The notes under the pieces are model-generated. The model was given only the letters and a program-made list of their open reading frames with translations, ran no database searches and was not told where the DNA came from. A program made the translations under genes and the position numbers. A stretch of DNA of 48,386 nt from Crocinitomicaceae bacterium (GTDB lineage Bacteria > Bacteroidota > Bacteroidia > Flavobacteriales_D > Crocinitomicaceae), in contig QKAV01000131.1 in NCBI GenBank assembly GCA_003247185.1, positions 1 through 48,386 on the forward strand, in the 5' to 3' direction. Every line of letters starts with the position of its first letter. Positions within the stretch are counted from its first letter, which is position 1. Of the stretch, positions 38,464 to 47,889 are shown in pieces.

Positions 38464-40011
38464 GTGAGTTTAGAATTAATAGTCGATGCCCGGCAAAAGG
38501 GTATTTGGCTTGCCTTGCTCAATGATGGAAAGCTTATCGAATTGCATGAGGAACAAGGGAATACTGATTTTTCCGTAGGTGATATTTACCTGGGAAAAGT
38601 CAGAAAAGTAGTTCCTAGCTTAAATGCTTCATTCGTTGACGTTGGATATGAAAAGGACGCATTTCTCCATTATCTGGATTTGGGTCCTCAGTTCAATTCG
38701 TTAAATAAGTTTTCAAGAGATACACTGCGAGGTAAGCAGAATGTTGCTGACCTTCTCTACTTTAAACCGGAGAAGGATATTCCAAAAGATGGTAAGATAG
38801 CTGAAGTTATTTCTGCTTCTGCCCCAATACTGGTTCAGGTAGCAAAAGAACCTATTTCGTCCAAAGGGCCACGATTGTGCGCTGAAATTACTTTGGCGGG
38901 AAGGTATCTGGTACTTGTACCATTCTCAGATAAAATTTCTATTTCTCAAAAGATTAGAGATAAGGAAGAGAGAAATCGTCTGAAGGATGTAATGAACTCA
39001 ATCAAACCGAAAAACTTCGGTGTGATTATCAGAACTGTTGCAGAAGGTAAGAAAATCGAACTGCTCGATCAGGATCTGAAAAATCTGTTGGACAAGTGGA
39101 AAAGAATGCATTCCAATTTGAAGAATGCAACTCCTCCGACCCGTGTTTTAGGAGAAATGGATAAAACATCCACTATCCTCAGAGATCTGCTGAATGCAGA
39201 TTTTACTAATATTCACGTGAACGATGAGGGACTGTTCGAAACACTAAAAACTTACGTTGCAGATATTGCGCCCGGAAGAGAGAAGATCATCCGTCACTAT
39301 GATGGTAAGATCGGAATCTTCGAGAAGTTTGGTGTGAACAAACAGATCAAAACGCTTTTCGGGAAAAAAGTTCCTTTGCCTAGTGGAGGCTATTTGATCA
39401 TTGAGCATACAGAAGCGATGCACGTGATTGATGTAAACAGCGGAAACAGAAAAGGAGCGGACGGACAGGAGAGCAATGCAATGGCAACGAACATCGAAGC
39501 GGCTCAGGAAATTGCGCGCGTACTTCAATTAAGAGATATGGGAGGTATCGTTTGTATCGATTTTATCGATATGCACGATAAAGCGAATAATAAAGCTCTT
39601 TATGAAGCATTAAAGCAATCAATGTCCAACGACAGGGCAAAGCACAATATTCTTCCTCCGTCTAAATTCGGAGTGGTAGAAATCACGCGACAACGTGTTC
39701 GTCCGGAAACAGATATTAATACATCTGAAACATGTCCGACCTGTAATGGAACAGGTGAAGTACAGGCTTCGATCTTATTCGCGGAAGAAATCGAAATGAA
39801 TCTGAATTTCATTTTGTCGGAAAAGAAACACAAGAAAGTAACTTTAAATGTGCATCCGTATCTGGAGGCTTACTTTACAAAAGGGCTATCTTCCAGAAGA
39901 TTCAAGTGGTTCATGAAATACAAGAAGTGGGTACCGGTTAGAGGTTTGTCTTCTTATCATTTGCTGCAGTATGAGTTTACGGATGAAAATGGAGAAGTGA
40001 TCAACCTGTGA
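38464..40011 (+). CDS. rng: Ribonuclease E/G family protein
   Basis: GTG start; SLELIVDARQKGIWLALLNDGKLIELHEEQ...GDIYLGKVRKVVPSLNASFVDVG; HVIDVNSGNR; CPTCNGTG. Confidence 0.95.
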   Translation: MSLELIVDARQKGIWLALLNDGKLIELHEEQGNTDFSVGDIYLGKVRKVVPSLNASFVDVGYEKDAFLHYLDLGPQFNSLNKFSRDTLRGKQNVADLLYFKPEKDIPKDGKIAEVISASAPILVQVAKEPISSKGPRLCAEITLAGRYLVLVPFSDKISISQKIRDKEERNRLKDVMNSIKPKNFGVIIRTVAEGKKIELLDQDLKNLLDKWKRMHSNLKNATPPTRVLGEMDKTSTILRDLLNADFTNIHVNDEGLFETLKTYVADIAPGREKIIRHYDGKIGIFEKFGVNKQIKTLFGKKVPLPSGGYLIIEHTEAMHVIDVNSGNRKGADGQESNAMATNIEAAQEIARVLQLRDMGGIVCIDFIDMHDKANNKALYEALKQSMSNDRAKHNILPPSKFGVVEITRQRVRPETDINTSETCPTCNGTGEVQASILFAEEIEMNLNFILSEKKHKKVTLNVHPYLEAYFTKGLSSRRFKWFMKYKKWVPVRGLSSYHLLQYEFTDENGEVINL

Positions 40012-40490
40012 TGAAGGCAGCTTCAGGTCTTACTTTTGAAGAAGCAAAAATGAAGCTGGAAGCATTTTGTGCTTATCAGGACAGATGTACCTTTGAGGTT
40101 GAAAATAAAATGAAAACATGGGAGCTGGACGAGAAAGATCGTTCAGCTCTTTTGTTATACCTGGTGGAAAGCAGATTTTTATCCGATGAACGATTTGCAG
40201 AGTCATTTGTATCCGGTAAAGTAAATATCAAGCGTTGGGGAAGAAATAAACTGATTGCCGAGCTAAGAAGGAAGAGAATAACTGAAAGTCTGATAAGTAA
40301 AGCCATATCAGAAGTGCAGGATGATGTATATTTTGGCAATTTAAAGCACCTGTATGATTTGAAATCCCAGAGCCTGAGCAATGAGAGAGACGAATATAAA
40401 AGAAAGGTGAAATTGTATCGTTATTTACAGTCAAAAGGATATACTCTGGACGAAATTCAAGATGTTTATTCGTCAGGTAAAAGAACCTGA
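40008..40490 (+). CDS. recX: Regulatory protein RecX
   Basis: KLEAFCAYQDRCTFEVENKMKTWEL...VESRFLSDERFAESFVSGKVNIKRWGRNKLIAELRRKRI; overlaps rng by 4 bp. Confidence 0.88.
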   Translation: MMKAASGLTFEEAKMKLEAFCAYQDRCTFEVENKMKTWELDEKDRSALLLYLVESRFLSDERFAESFVSGKVNIKRWGRNKLIAELRRKRITESLISKAISEVQDDVYFGNLKHLYDLKSQSLSNERDEYKRKVKLYRYLQSKGYTLDEIQDVYSSGKRT

Positions 40491-40582
40491 AGATGTTAAT
40501 TAATTGAAAAAGTATTCCCGTTTTTAATCGGATTGTCTTCTGTTATTCTTTATATATTTATTTTAGCGGGAATTAAAAAATT

Positions 40583-41296
40583 GTGTCAAGGTCAGTAGTT
40601 ATCATACCAACGTATAATGAGCGTGAGAACGTGTCAAAAATGATTGACACCGTAATGGGATTGGAGTATCCGTTTCATGTGCTTTTTGTGGATGATGCGT
40701 CTCCTGATGGCACAGCGGATTTAATCAGAGAAAAGCAACAAGAGTTTCCTGATCGGATTCATTTAGAAGAGCGTACAGGTAAACTAGGTCTTGGCACAGC
40801 ATACATCCACGGTTTTAAGTGGGCAATCGGAAAGCAATACGATTATATTTTTGAAATGGATTGTGACTTTTCACACAATCCCCACGATTTAAAACGTTTA
40901 CTTGATGCCTGTGCTGTGGACGGTGCGGATTTATCTATAGGTTCGCGCTACTGTAAAGGCGGTAAGGTTAAAAACTGGCCGTGGAATAGGATTTTGATGT
41001 CTTATTTTGCAAGTGTTTATGTAAGAATGATTCTGTGGTTGCCGGTGAAGGATACTACCGCCGGATTTATGTGTTACAAACGATCTGTATTGGAAAGTAT
41101 TAATCTGGATGCGGTAACTTTTAAGGGTTATGCTTTTCAGATTTGTCTGAAATACGGAGCGTACAAACATAAGTTTAAAATCACGGAAGTTCCGATTATG
41201 TTTGTAGATCGGTTATATGGAGAATCAAAAATGAGTACGGGCATTTTCAAAGAAGCATTTTTTGGTGTCTGGAAAATGAGAAAAATGAAATTATGA
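40583..41296 (+). CDS. Polyprenol monophosphomannose synthase-like glycosyltransferase (DPM1 family)
   Basis: GTG start; VVIIPTYNERENVSKMIDTVM, HVLFVDDASPDGTADLI, EMDCDFSHNPHDLKRLL, KDTTAGFMCYKRSVLE. Confidence 0.92.
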   Translation: MSRSVVIIPTYNERENVSKMIDTVMGLEYPFHVLFVDDASPDGTADLIREKQQEFPDRIHLEERTGKLGLGTAYIHGFKWAIGKQYDYIFEMDCDFSHNPHDLKRLLDACAVDGADLSIGSRYCKGGKVKNWPWNRILMSYFASVYVRMILWLPVKDTTAGFMCYKRSVLESINLDAVTFKGYAFQICLKYGAYKHKFKITEVPIMFVDRLYGESKMSTGIFKEAFFGVWKMRKMKL

Positions 41297-42633
41297 GCCA
41301 ATTACTTTTTAAGCACGCAAGATTAGTCAACGAAGGAAAAATTACAGAAGGCGATCTGCTGGTTAAAAATGGCAGAATAGAAAAAATTGCAACTGATATT
41401 ACTCCTGAAAACGGAATGGAGGTTGTAGATCTCAATGGGAAATTTCTTATTCCCGGATGTATTGATGATCAGGTTCATTTCAGAGAGCCGGGGTTAACGC
41501 ACAAAGCTGATATTTTTACCGAATCAAGAGCTGCTGTGGCAGGGGGGATTACCTCCTTTATGGAAATGCCGAATACAGTGCCGAATACATTAACACAGGC
41601 GTTATTACAGGACAAATACGATATTGCCTCTCAGCGTTCGATAGCGAATTACAGCTTTTTCATGGGAGCCTCCAATGACAATATCGAGGAGGTGCTGAAA
41701 ACCAATGAGAGAAACGTGTGCGGAGTGAAAATATTCATGGGTTCTTCAACGGGTAACATGCTTGTGGATAATGAAACGGTTCTGAATGGATTGTTCTCTA
41801 AAGTTCCGATGCTCATTGCCACGCATTGTGAGGATGAAGCAACGATCCGAAGAAATATTGAAGCCGCAAAAGAAAAATACGGAGAAGACGTTCCGATGTG
41901 GATGCATCCCATCATCAGAAGTGAAGAAGCTTGTTATATTTCCTCTTCGCAAGCAGTAGCACTGGCAAAAAAATACGATACCCGCTTGCATATATTGCAT
42001 ATTTCAACAGCTAAAGAGCTGGATTTGTTTGATAATTCTATTCCGCTGGAGCAAAAAAGAATTACGGCGGAAGCCTGTGTACACCATCTTTGGTTTTCAG
42101 ATAAGGATTACGAAGAAAAAGGAACCTATATCAAGTGGAATCCTGCCGTTAAGAAAGAAAGTGATCGGGATGCGATATTTCAGGCAGTGTTGGATAATAG
42201 AATTGACGTAATCGCGACAGACCACGCACCTCACACGATTGAGGAAAAAGAAAATACCTATTTCAAAGCTCCGTCAGGAGGCCCTTTGGTACAACATGCG
42301 CTTTTAACCATGCTGGAAAAGGTGAAAGAAGGTAAAATATCAATCGAGCGGGTTGTTGAGAAAATGGCTCACGCACCTGCGGTTTTGTTCAGAATTGAAG
42401 ACCGGGGGTACCTCCGTGAAGGTTATCATGCGGACCTTGTTGTTGTAGATCCTGAAAAACCAACGACAGTTACTAAAGAGAGTTTACTCTATAAATGCGG
42501 ATGGTCACCGTTCGAAGGAACAACGTTTTCAAACGCAATAGACAGTACCTACGTTAATGGTAAGAAGGTATATGACCATGGGGCGATCATTGAGGCTGGA
42601 AGTGGAGATCGCCTGTTGTTTAACGTGAAATGA
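41293..42633 (+). CDS. Dihydroorotase
   Basis: GCIDDQVHFREPGLTHKADIFTESRAAVAGGITSFMEMPNT...; IATDHAPHTIEEK; 4-bp overlap with preceding GT. Confidence 0.93.
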   Translation: MSQLLFKHARLVNEGKITEGDLLVKNGRIEKIATDITPENGMEVVDLNGKFLIPGCIDDQVHFREPGLTHKADIFTESRAAVAGGITSFMEMPNTVPNTLTQALLQDKYDIASQRSIANYSFFMGASNDNIEEVLKTNERNVCGVKIFMGSSTGNMLVDNETVLNGLFSKVPMLIATHCEDEATIRRNIEAAKEKYGEDVPMWMHPIIRSEEACYISSSQAVALAKKYDTRLHILHISTAKELDLFDNSIPLEQKRITAEACVHHLWFSDKDYEEKGTYIKWNPAVKKESDRDAIFQAVLDNRIDVIATDHAPHTIEEKENTYFKAPSGGPLVQHALLTMLEKVKEGKISIERVVEKMAHAPAVLFRIEDRGYLREGYHADLVVVDPEKPTTVTKESLLYKCGWSPFEGTTFSNAIDSTYVNGKKVYDHGAIIEAGSGDRLLFNVK

Positions 42634-42974
42634 GATTAGCAGTTGTTCTAATATTGATATTGGTATCTTGTAATCAGGGATTGGAAAAACCAACTCCTCC
42701 AAATGATCTGATTGAACGGGAAAAATTGGTGCAGGTAATCAAGGATTTGGTTAAACTGGAGGGCCACATGCAGAACAAGTACGGTAGAATAGACCGTTAC
42801 TACAAAACACTCGATAGGTCGGGAAAAGAGTTGTTGAAAGAAAATGGAATTTCGCCGGAACAATTTGAAAACTCGATGAAGTATTATGCCGAAGATCAGG
42901 ACGAGATGGATGCAATCTATGGCGAAGCACTAAATTTACTCAATAAGGAATTGGGAGAACTTCAACAAAATTAA
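42630..42974 (+). CDS. DUF4296-like lipoprotein
   Basis: Lipobox LILVSC; PPNDLIEREKLVQVIKDLVKLEGHMQNKYG; follows dihydroorotase with 4-bp overlap. Confidence 0.75.
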   Translation: MRLAVVLILILVSCNQGLEKPTPPNDLIEREKLVQVIKDLVKLEGHMQNKYGRIDRYYKTLDRSGKELLKENGISPEQFENSMKYYAEDQDEMDAIYGEALNLLNKELGELQQN

Positions 42975-42978
42975 ACCT

Positions 42979-43425
42979 ATGAACAAGTTATTTATCGCAT
43001 TGACATTAGTTGCTTTAAGTCTAACCGCGTGTAAGAAGAAAGAATCGCAGGCGGATATTGACGAGAAGATCATTCAGGAATATATTTCAAGTCACAATTT
43101 GAATGCCATTGCCACGGGTTCGGGATTGCATTATGCCATTGATCAACCCGGAACGGGAGCATCCTGCAATGCGTATTCTGATGTCAAGGTGAAGTATTCG
43201 GGGTATTTAACTGACGGAACATTGTTTGATGAAAGCACGACAGGGATTACCATTAATTTGCAACAGGTAATTAAAGGTTGGACAGAAGGGATTCCTTATT
43301 TTAAAGAGGGAGGAAAGGGAATGCTGCTTATTCCATCGGCTCTTGGCTATGGAAGCCAGTCTACCGGGAGTATTCCTGCAAACTCGGTACTGATCTTCAA
43401 CGTTGAGTTGGTTGATGTCCTGTAA
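42979..43425 (+). CDS. FKBP-type peptidyl-prolyl isomerase lipoprotein
   Basis: Lipobox SLTAC; VKVKYSGYLTDGTLFDEST...VIKGWTEGIPYFKEGGKGMLLIPSALGYGSQSTGSIPANSVLIFNVELVDV. Confidence 0.95.
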   Translation: MNKLFIALTLVALSLTACKKKESQADIDEKIIQEYISSHNLNAIATGSGLHYAIDQPGTGASCNAYSDVKVKYSGYLTDGTLFDESTTGITINLQQVIKGWTEGIPYFKEGGKGMLLIPSALGYGSQSTGSIPANSVLIFNVELVDVL

Positions 43426-43452
43426 GATTCCTGGCCTGATCAGCTATAACGC

Positions 43453-43929
43453 CTAGCCGTTAAAAATAGCAACATACGCGTTCAAACTGATAGCTATCAG
43501 TAACCATGAAATGTAGGGCAAAATGAGCCACGTATAATGTTTAGCGACATGGCTGAAGTGCATAGCCATAAGGATCAAAAGCAGGAACAGACAGATAATT
43601 ACAAACAGACTGGTTCCGGGTAAGTGGTACATAAAAAACAAAGGGTTCCACGAAACGTTAAGAATCCATTGCAGGACGAACATAATCGAAAACAAATATC
43701 TGCCGGTTGTTCTTTGCTGGATTTTGGCAGCATAGATTGAAAACAGGATCATTATTGTTAACCATACTCCTCCAAAGATCCATCCCGGAGGTGTCCAGGG
43801 CGCAATTGCAAGATGTTTATACCAATCACTTTCGGGGCCTTCTCCCATTAACATCGCTCCGATCCCCAATGCACCCAAATTGATTGACAGAAATACAATG
43901 AAGCGGATGTAGTGCTTTAATACCTGCAT
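43453..43929 (-). CDS. TspO/MBR family protein
   Basis: WYKHLAIAPWTPPGWIFGGVWLTIMILFSIYAA, WNPLFF. Confidence 0.93.
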   Translation of the reverse strand: MQVLKHYIRFIVFLSINLGALGIGAMLMGEGPESDWYKHLAIAPWTPPGWIFGGVWLTIMILFSIYAAKIQQRTTGRYLFSIMFVLQWILNVSWNPLFFMYHLPGTSLFVIICLFLLLILMAMHFSHVAKHYTWLILPYISWLLIAISLNAYVAIFNG

Positions 43930-44483
43930 TACTTTGTTCTGTCCGGATTTGATTTGATAAAGGAATTCCAGTTTCCGGATTTAGTCTTGTTGTGTTCTCC
44001 GATTCCCTTCGAAAAGTGATGACATACGGCAGCAGCTAATCCGTCGGTTGCATCCAGGTATTTAGGCATTTCCTTAAAATTTAAAACTTGCTGTAGCATT
44101 GCGGCAACCTGCTCCTTTGATGCGGCTCCCGAACCGGTTATTGCCTGTTTGATGCGCTTCGGAGTGTATTCTTCAAAAGGAAGATTGAAGTGCAGGGCAG
44201 CGGCAATGGCAACTCCCTGTGCCCGTCCTAATTTCAACATGGATTGAACATTTTTCCCGAAAAACGGAGCTTCAATTGCCATTTCATCCGGTTTGTATTC
44301 ATCAATGATTCCAATAAGACGATCGTAGATTCGTTTGAGTTTATCCGGATGGGTAGGTAATTTGTTCAGGTGTATGACACCAAAATTAACCATCTCCAAT
44401 CGTTTGCCTTTAACGTGAATCAATCCATATCCCATCACGGTTGTTCCGGGGTCTATTCCAAGAATTATTTTATCTTCAACCAT
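43929..44483 (-). CDS. ruvC: Holliday junction endodeoxyribonuclease RuvC
   Basis: ILGIDPGTTVMGYGLI, MAIEAPFFGKNVQSMLKLGRAQGVAIAAA, DATDGLAAAVCHH. Confidence 0.96.
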   Translation of the reverse strand: MVEDKIILGIDPGTTVMGYGLIHVKGKRLEMVNFGVIHLNKLPTHPDKLKRIYDRLIGIIDEYKPDEMAIEAPFFGKNVQSMLKLGRAQGVAIAAALHFNLPFEEYTPKRIKQAITGSGAASKEQVAAMLQQVLNFKEMPKYLDATDGLAAAVCHHFSKGIGEHNKTKSGNWNSFIKSNPDRTK

Positions 44484-44497
44484 CTAAATGCCTTCCG

Positions 44498-45421
44498 TTG
44501 TTTAAAACTACGAAAAATCAAAGCACTTTGTTCTCGATCATCAAGCTGATCTTGTTTGCAGGCGTTATCTTTTTGCTCTATTATCAAATCCAATCGTACG
44601 ATCTGTCCGGTACAAATCCGGAGGTCAGGAACTGGTTTGCTATAATCATTGCAACTTTAATGGTATATCCGAATATTTATTGTGTGTTTCTGATTTGGAA
44701 GCAGTCTCTTAAACGATCGGAAATTGACTATTCGAAAAAGCAGCTGATTCACTCTTTCTTTGCAGGAATTGTAACCGGACTGCTAACACCTAATATGGTA
44801 GGAAATTTTATCGGCAGAGTCTACTACTTTGATTCGAAGGACAGGACAGTATTAACCGGGTTGACGCTTTACGGAAATCATGCCCATTTTGTAACAAGCC
44901 TTATGTTCGGAGCTGTTTCACTCCTTTTTGTTGACAGGGCAATTTGGGAATCATATCTGGCAGTTTTGCTGTGGCCGTTGTTGTTGGTGATTCTTTTAGG
45001 AGTATTGATTTACTTCTTTCCTGAAAAGATTATTCCGGGTTCCTGGACCAAATGGCGTATCAATGAATTAAGAGAAGTACTGGCAAAGAATAAGAAAATG
45101 GCTTTCCTGTTCTTATGGTACACAGGAATTCGTTTTATTATTTTTTCAACCCAGTTTTTTCTGGTGCTTATCGCTTTTGGTGTACAAGCCGGGCCGGATC
45201 TGTTTTTTTCAATATGGCTGATTTATTTTATTACGCTGTCTGCACCATCACTTTTTCTTGGAAAGCTTGGAATCAAGGAAAGTATTTCGATTTTCGTATT
45301 GAGCGGACTTGGAATTGATCCGTTAATTGTATTGGTTTCGTCCTTATATATCTGGCTGTTGAATACGTTTTCTCCGGCCTTATTAGGGCTGATTATTACC
45401 AGAAACAGACGCGTTTTATGA
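44498..45421 (+). CDS. Flippase-like (LPG synthase TM/UPF0104) integral membrane protein
   Basis: Multiple TM helices; GIVTGLLTPNMVGNFIGRVYY, APSLFLGKLGIKESISIFVLSGLG; TTG 44498 preferred because the longer track start overlaps ruvC. Confidence 0.75.
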   Translation: MFKTTKNQSTLFSIIKLILFAGVIFLLYYQIQSYDLSGTNPEVRNWFAIIIATLMVYPNIYCVFLIWKQSLKRSEIDYSKKQLIHSFFAGIVTGLLTPNMVGNFIGRVYYFDSKDRTVLTGLTLYGNHAHFVTSLMFGAVSLLFVDRAIWESYLAVLLWPLLLVILLGVLIYFFPEKIIPGSWTKWRINELREVLAKNKKMAFLFLWYTGIRFIIFSTQFFLVLIAFGVQAGPDLFFSIWLIYFITLSAPSLFLGKLGIKESISIFVLSGLGIDPLIVLVSSLYIWLLNTFSPALLGLIITRNRRVL

Positions 45422-46533
45422 TTATTTTGATCAGTATATATTTTATCATCTACAGCGTAGGCCTGGCTCTGATTGTTTGTGTCGGATTGGTATTGCAATT
45501 GCGAAAGGAAAGGCAGTACAGAAGCCAGGAAAATAAGCTCAGTGTAAGCGATGTGGTCGTCCTTATTCCTTACAGGAATGAAAAAGAGAGGATTCATGTA
45601 TTGCTGAATGCAATCAGAACACTTACCAAACATCCGGGGAAGTATGTATTTATTGATGATCATTCAACAGATGCAACGGATGAGCTGATTATAAAAGAAC
45701 TGAAAGGGATTTCCTATGAAATAATGCTCTTGCCTGAGGGTGTAACGGGAAAGAAGAAGGCACTGCGCTACGCCATAGATCATACTACGGCGGCCTATAT
45801 TTTAACGTGGGATGCGGATGTGCATTTTGCACCGGATTATTTTGAACAATTGGAACAATTAGGAAAGGCAGATATGTATGTCCTTCCGGCGATTCTTGAA
45901 GCGGATCAGTTTTTAAAGCGTTTTTTTGAGATAGACGTAGTATTGGTGAACGCTGTCAATACCGGACTTTCAGGTCTGAAAAGACCGATTATGTCCAGCG
46001 GGGCAAACTTTTTCTATGAGCGAAAGGCTTTTGTTGAAGCAGATGATTTTGCATCGCATGCGCATGCTGCTAGTGGTGACGATACTTATTTGTTGCGCGA
46101 CTTCAGGTTAAACAAAAAAGATGTGAGGTTGGTTTCGGATCGATCCAATGCCATCCTGACAGAAACTCCCGCAACGTTTAAAGAATTTATTGATCAACGG
46201 TTGAGATGGATCGGTAAGACAGGTGACCTCAAGGATAATTTAAGTACCTTCCTGGCCCTGGGACAAAGCGCATTAACTGTAATTTACATTATAGGATTGG
46301 TTTATTTTCTGTTGTCCGTAAACTGGGTGTTTGCAGGTTACTGGTATGCACTAAAAACTGTCATTGATCTGCTTTTGTTCCTGCCATTCTTTCTGCGGAT
46401 CAAACGGATGCTGACCTGGGCTTTGATTCCCATCTATGAGCTTTTGTTCCCGATCTATAATCTGATTATTCTCGTCCTCCTGTTTTTCTATAAACCGAAG
46501 TGGAAGGGGAGAGAAATCTATAATTTAAAATGA
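45418..46533 (+). CDS. Glycosyltransferase family 2 membrane protein
   Basis: VVVLIPYRNEKERIHVLLNAIRTL, VFIDDHSTDATDELI, LTWDADVHF, QRLRWIGKTGDL. Confidence 0.92.
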   Translation: MIILISIYFIIYSVGLALIVCVGLVLQLRKERQYRSQENKLSVSDVVVLIPYRNEKERIHVLLNAIRTLTKHPGKYVFIDDHSTDATDELIIKELKGISYEIMLLPEGVTGKKKALRYAIDHTTAAYILTWDADVHFAPDYFEQLEQLGKADMYVLPAILEADQFLKRFFEIDVVLVNAVNTGLSGLKRPIMSSGANFFYERKAFVEADDFASHAHAASGDDTYLLRDFRLNKKDVRLVSDRSNAILTETPATFKEFIDQRLRWIGKTGDLKDNLSTFLALGQSALTVIYIIGLVYFLLSVNWVFAGYWYALKTVIDLLLFLPFFLRIKRMLTWALIPIYELLFPIYNLIILVLLFFYKPKWKGREIYNLK

Positions 46534-47096
46534 ATATGACCAGAGAAGAACAGTTGGAATTTTGCTCCGTTTGCAAACAAAGGCAATTTGACTCCAAAAA
46601 AGGATTGATTTGCGGATTGACCAATGATGTGGCGACCTTTCAGGGCAATTGTCCGGATTACGTAGCAGATGAAAAGGAAATTGAAATAGAAGAGAAGCGA
46701 AAAGTGAGGGTAGCCATAGAAGGCAGATCTGAGATAACCAAGGCAAGAAACGCATTGTTTATCATCGGAGGGTTTTATGTATTGGTGGGATTTGCAGAAG
46801 CGTTTCTGATTGATGGTCACGAACTCTTGTATGGAATTATTGACTGGGTTATTGCCGGAGTATTTATCGGGCTCGGTTTCTGGACAAATAGCAGACCTTT
46901 TGTGTCCCTTTTAATCGGTTTGATCTTCTATGTCTGTCTCGTTTTACTGTTTTTAGTCGTTGAACCTGCTACGTTCATTCGTGGAATCATTTGGAAGGTT
47001 GTGATTGTTGTTGTTCTCGTTAAAGGGATCATGAATGCGATGGAAGAGGAAAAGCAAATGAAGAACAACAATGCTGATCTGCTTGACCAGTTATAA
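46530..47096 (+). CDS. Membrane protein with N-terminal four-Cys motif
   Basis: EFCSVCKQRQFDSKKGLICGLTNDVATFQGNCPDY followed by four hydrophobic segments. Confidence 0.75.
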   Translation: MNMTREEQLEFCSVCKQRQFDSKKGLICGLTNDVATFQGNCPDYVADEKEIEIEEKRKVRVAIEGRSEITKARNALFIIGGFYVLVGFAEAFLIDGHELLYGIIDWVIAGVFIGLGFWTNSRPFVSLLIGLIFYVCLVLLFLVVEPATFIRGIIWKVVIVVVLVKGIMNAMEEEKQMKNNNADLLDQL

Positions 47097-47235
47097 GGTG
47101 GATTATTTGCATTTATTTCGTTGTCCGGAAGTTAAATTAATATAGCGATAATACCCAGTAAAGAGGGCTGGATCAGTGTACGGAAGGGGCTTTAAGAGGG
47201 CGTAATCCAAGTGTAATTTTGACTTAATTCAAAAA

Positions 47236-47243
47236 TAATTTTG
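47236..47243 (+). promoter_or_regulatory. Putative -7 box TAATTTTG upstream of the LTD lipoprotein
   Basis: Perfect TAnnTTTG match; a second identical octamer at 47214-47221. Confidence 0.45.
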
Positions 47244-47301
47244 TCGTAATTGGGGGCGATCTGCCATTGGGTAGTTTTGAGCAGGATTTTATTACCTGCT
47301 A

Positions 47302-47886
47302 ATGATTAAGTTAACTCCGATAATTCTTCCACTTGTATTGTTTTTGTTAAACCTGTCGCTGGTTACCTGTACAAAAGACAGACTGGAAGTTTCGACTACT
47401 GATCCAACCGACACTACCCAGAATCAGATTACAGCAGGATACCTTTATATCAATGAATTTGTAGCTAAAGGTTCTGCTAATACAAATGAATTTGGCTCCG
47501 CGGAAGACTGGTTGGAAATTTACAATCCACAAAGTGTTGCAGTTACATTGACTGCAGGGTCATGGTATGTGTCAGACGGAGGTCCTTCCGACCCGATGAA
47601 ATATCTGATTCCGGAAGTAACCATTCCGGCAGGTGGATTTCTGGTGATCTGGTGCGATGGGTTGGATACAATGGCAACTCAAATCCATTCTAATTTCGGG
47701 CTTTCGGCATCCGGAGAGCATTTGGTACTGTATTACCAAAAATCAGGATCCGCATCCGGGGTTGTTGTAGATGAACATCAATATGGAATTCAAACGGTTG
47801 ATGGTCAAAGTGAAGGTCGGTATCCGGACGGTTCAAACAACTGGGTGACATTTGGAACACCAACAATCGGATCATCTAACAATTAA
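47302..47886 (+). CDS. Lamin-tail-domain lipoprotein
   Basis: Lipobox-like LSLVTC; LYINEFVAKGSANTNEFGSAEDWLEIYNPQSVAVTLTAGSWYVSDGGPSDPMKYLIPEVTIPAGGFLVIWCDG. Confidence 0.85.
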   Translation: MIKLTPIILPLVLFLLNLSLVTCTKDRLEVSTTDPTDTTQNQITAGYLYINEFVAKGSANTNEFGSAEDWLEIYNPQSVAVTLTAGSWYVSDGGPSDPMKYLIPEVTIPAGGFLVIWCDGLDTMATQIHSNFGLSASGEHLVLYYQKSGSASGVVVDEHQYGIQTVDGQSEGRYPDGSNNWVTFGTPTIGSSNN

Positions 47887-47889
47887 CCT

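Noticed and set aside
40515-40572. Inverted TTCCCG...CGGGAA flanking the AT-rich recX-DPM1 intergenic region
   Set aside because: Only 6-bp arms separated by 46 nt; expected by chance at this scale.
44441-44497. Upstream start of the flippase-like ORF
   Set aside because: Overlaps the ruvC start region on the other strand; TTG 44498 is the more natural start, though not proven.
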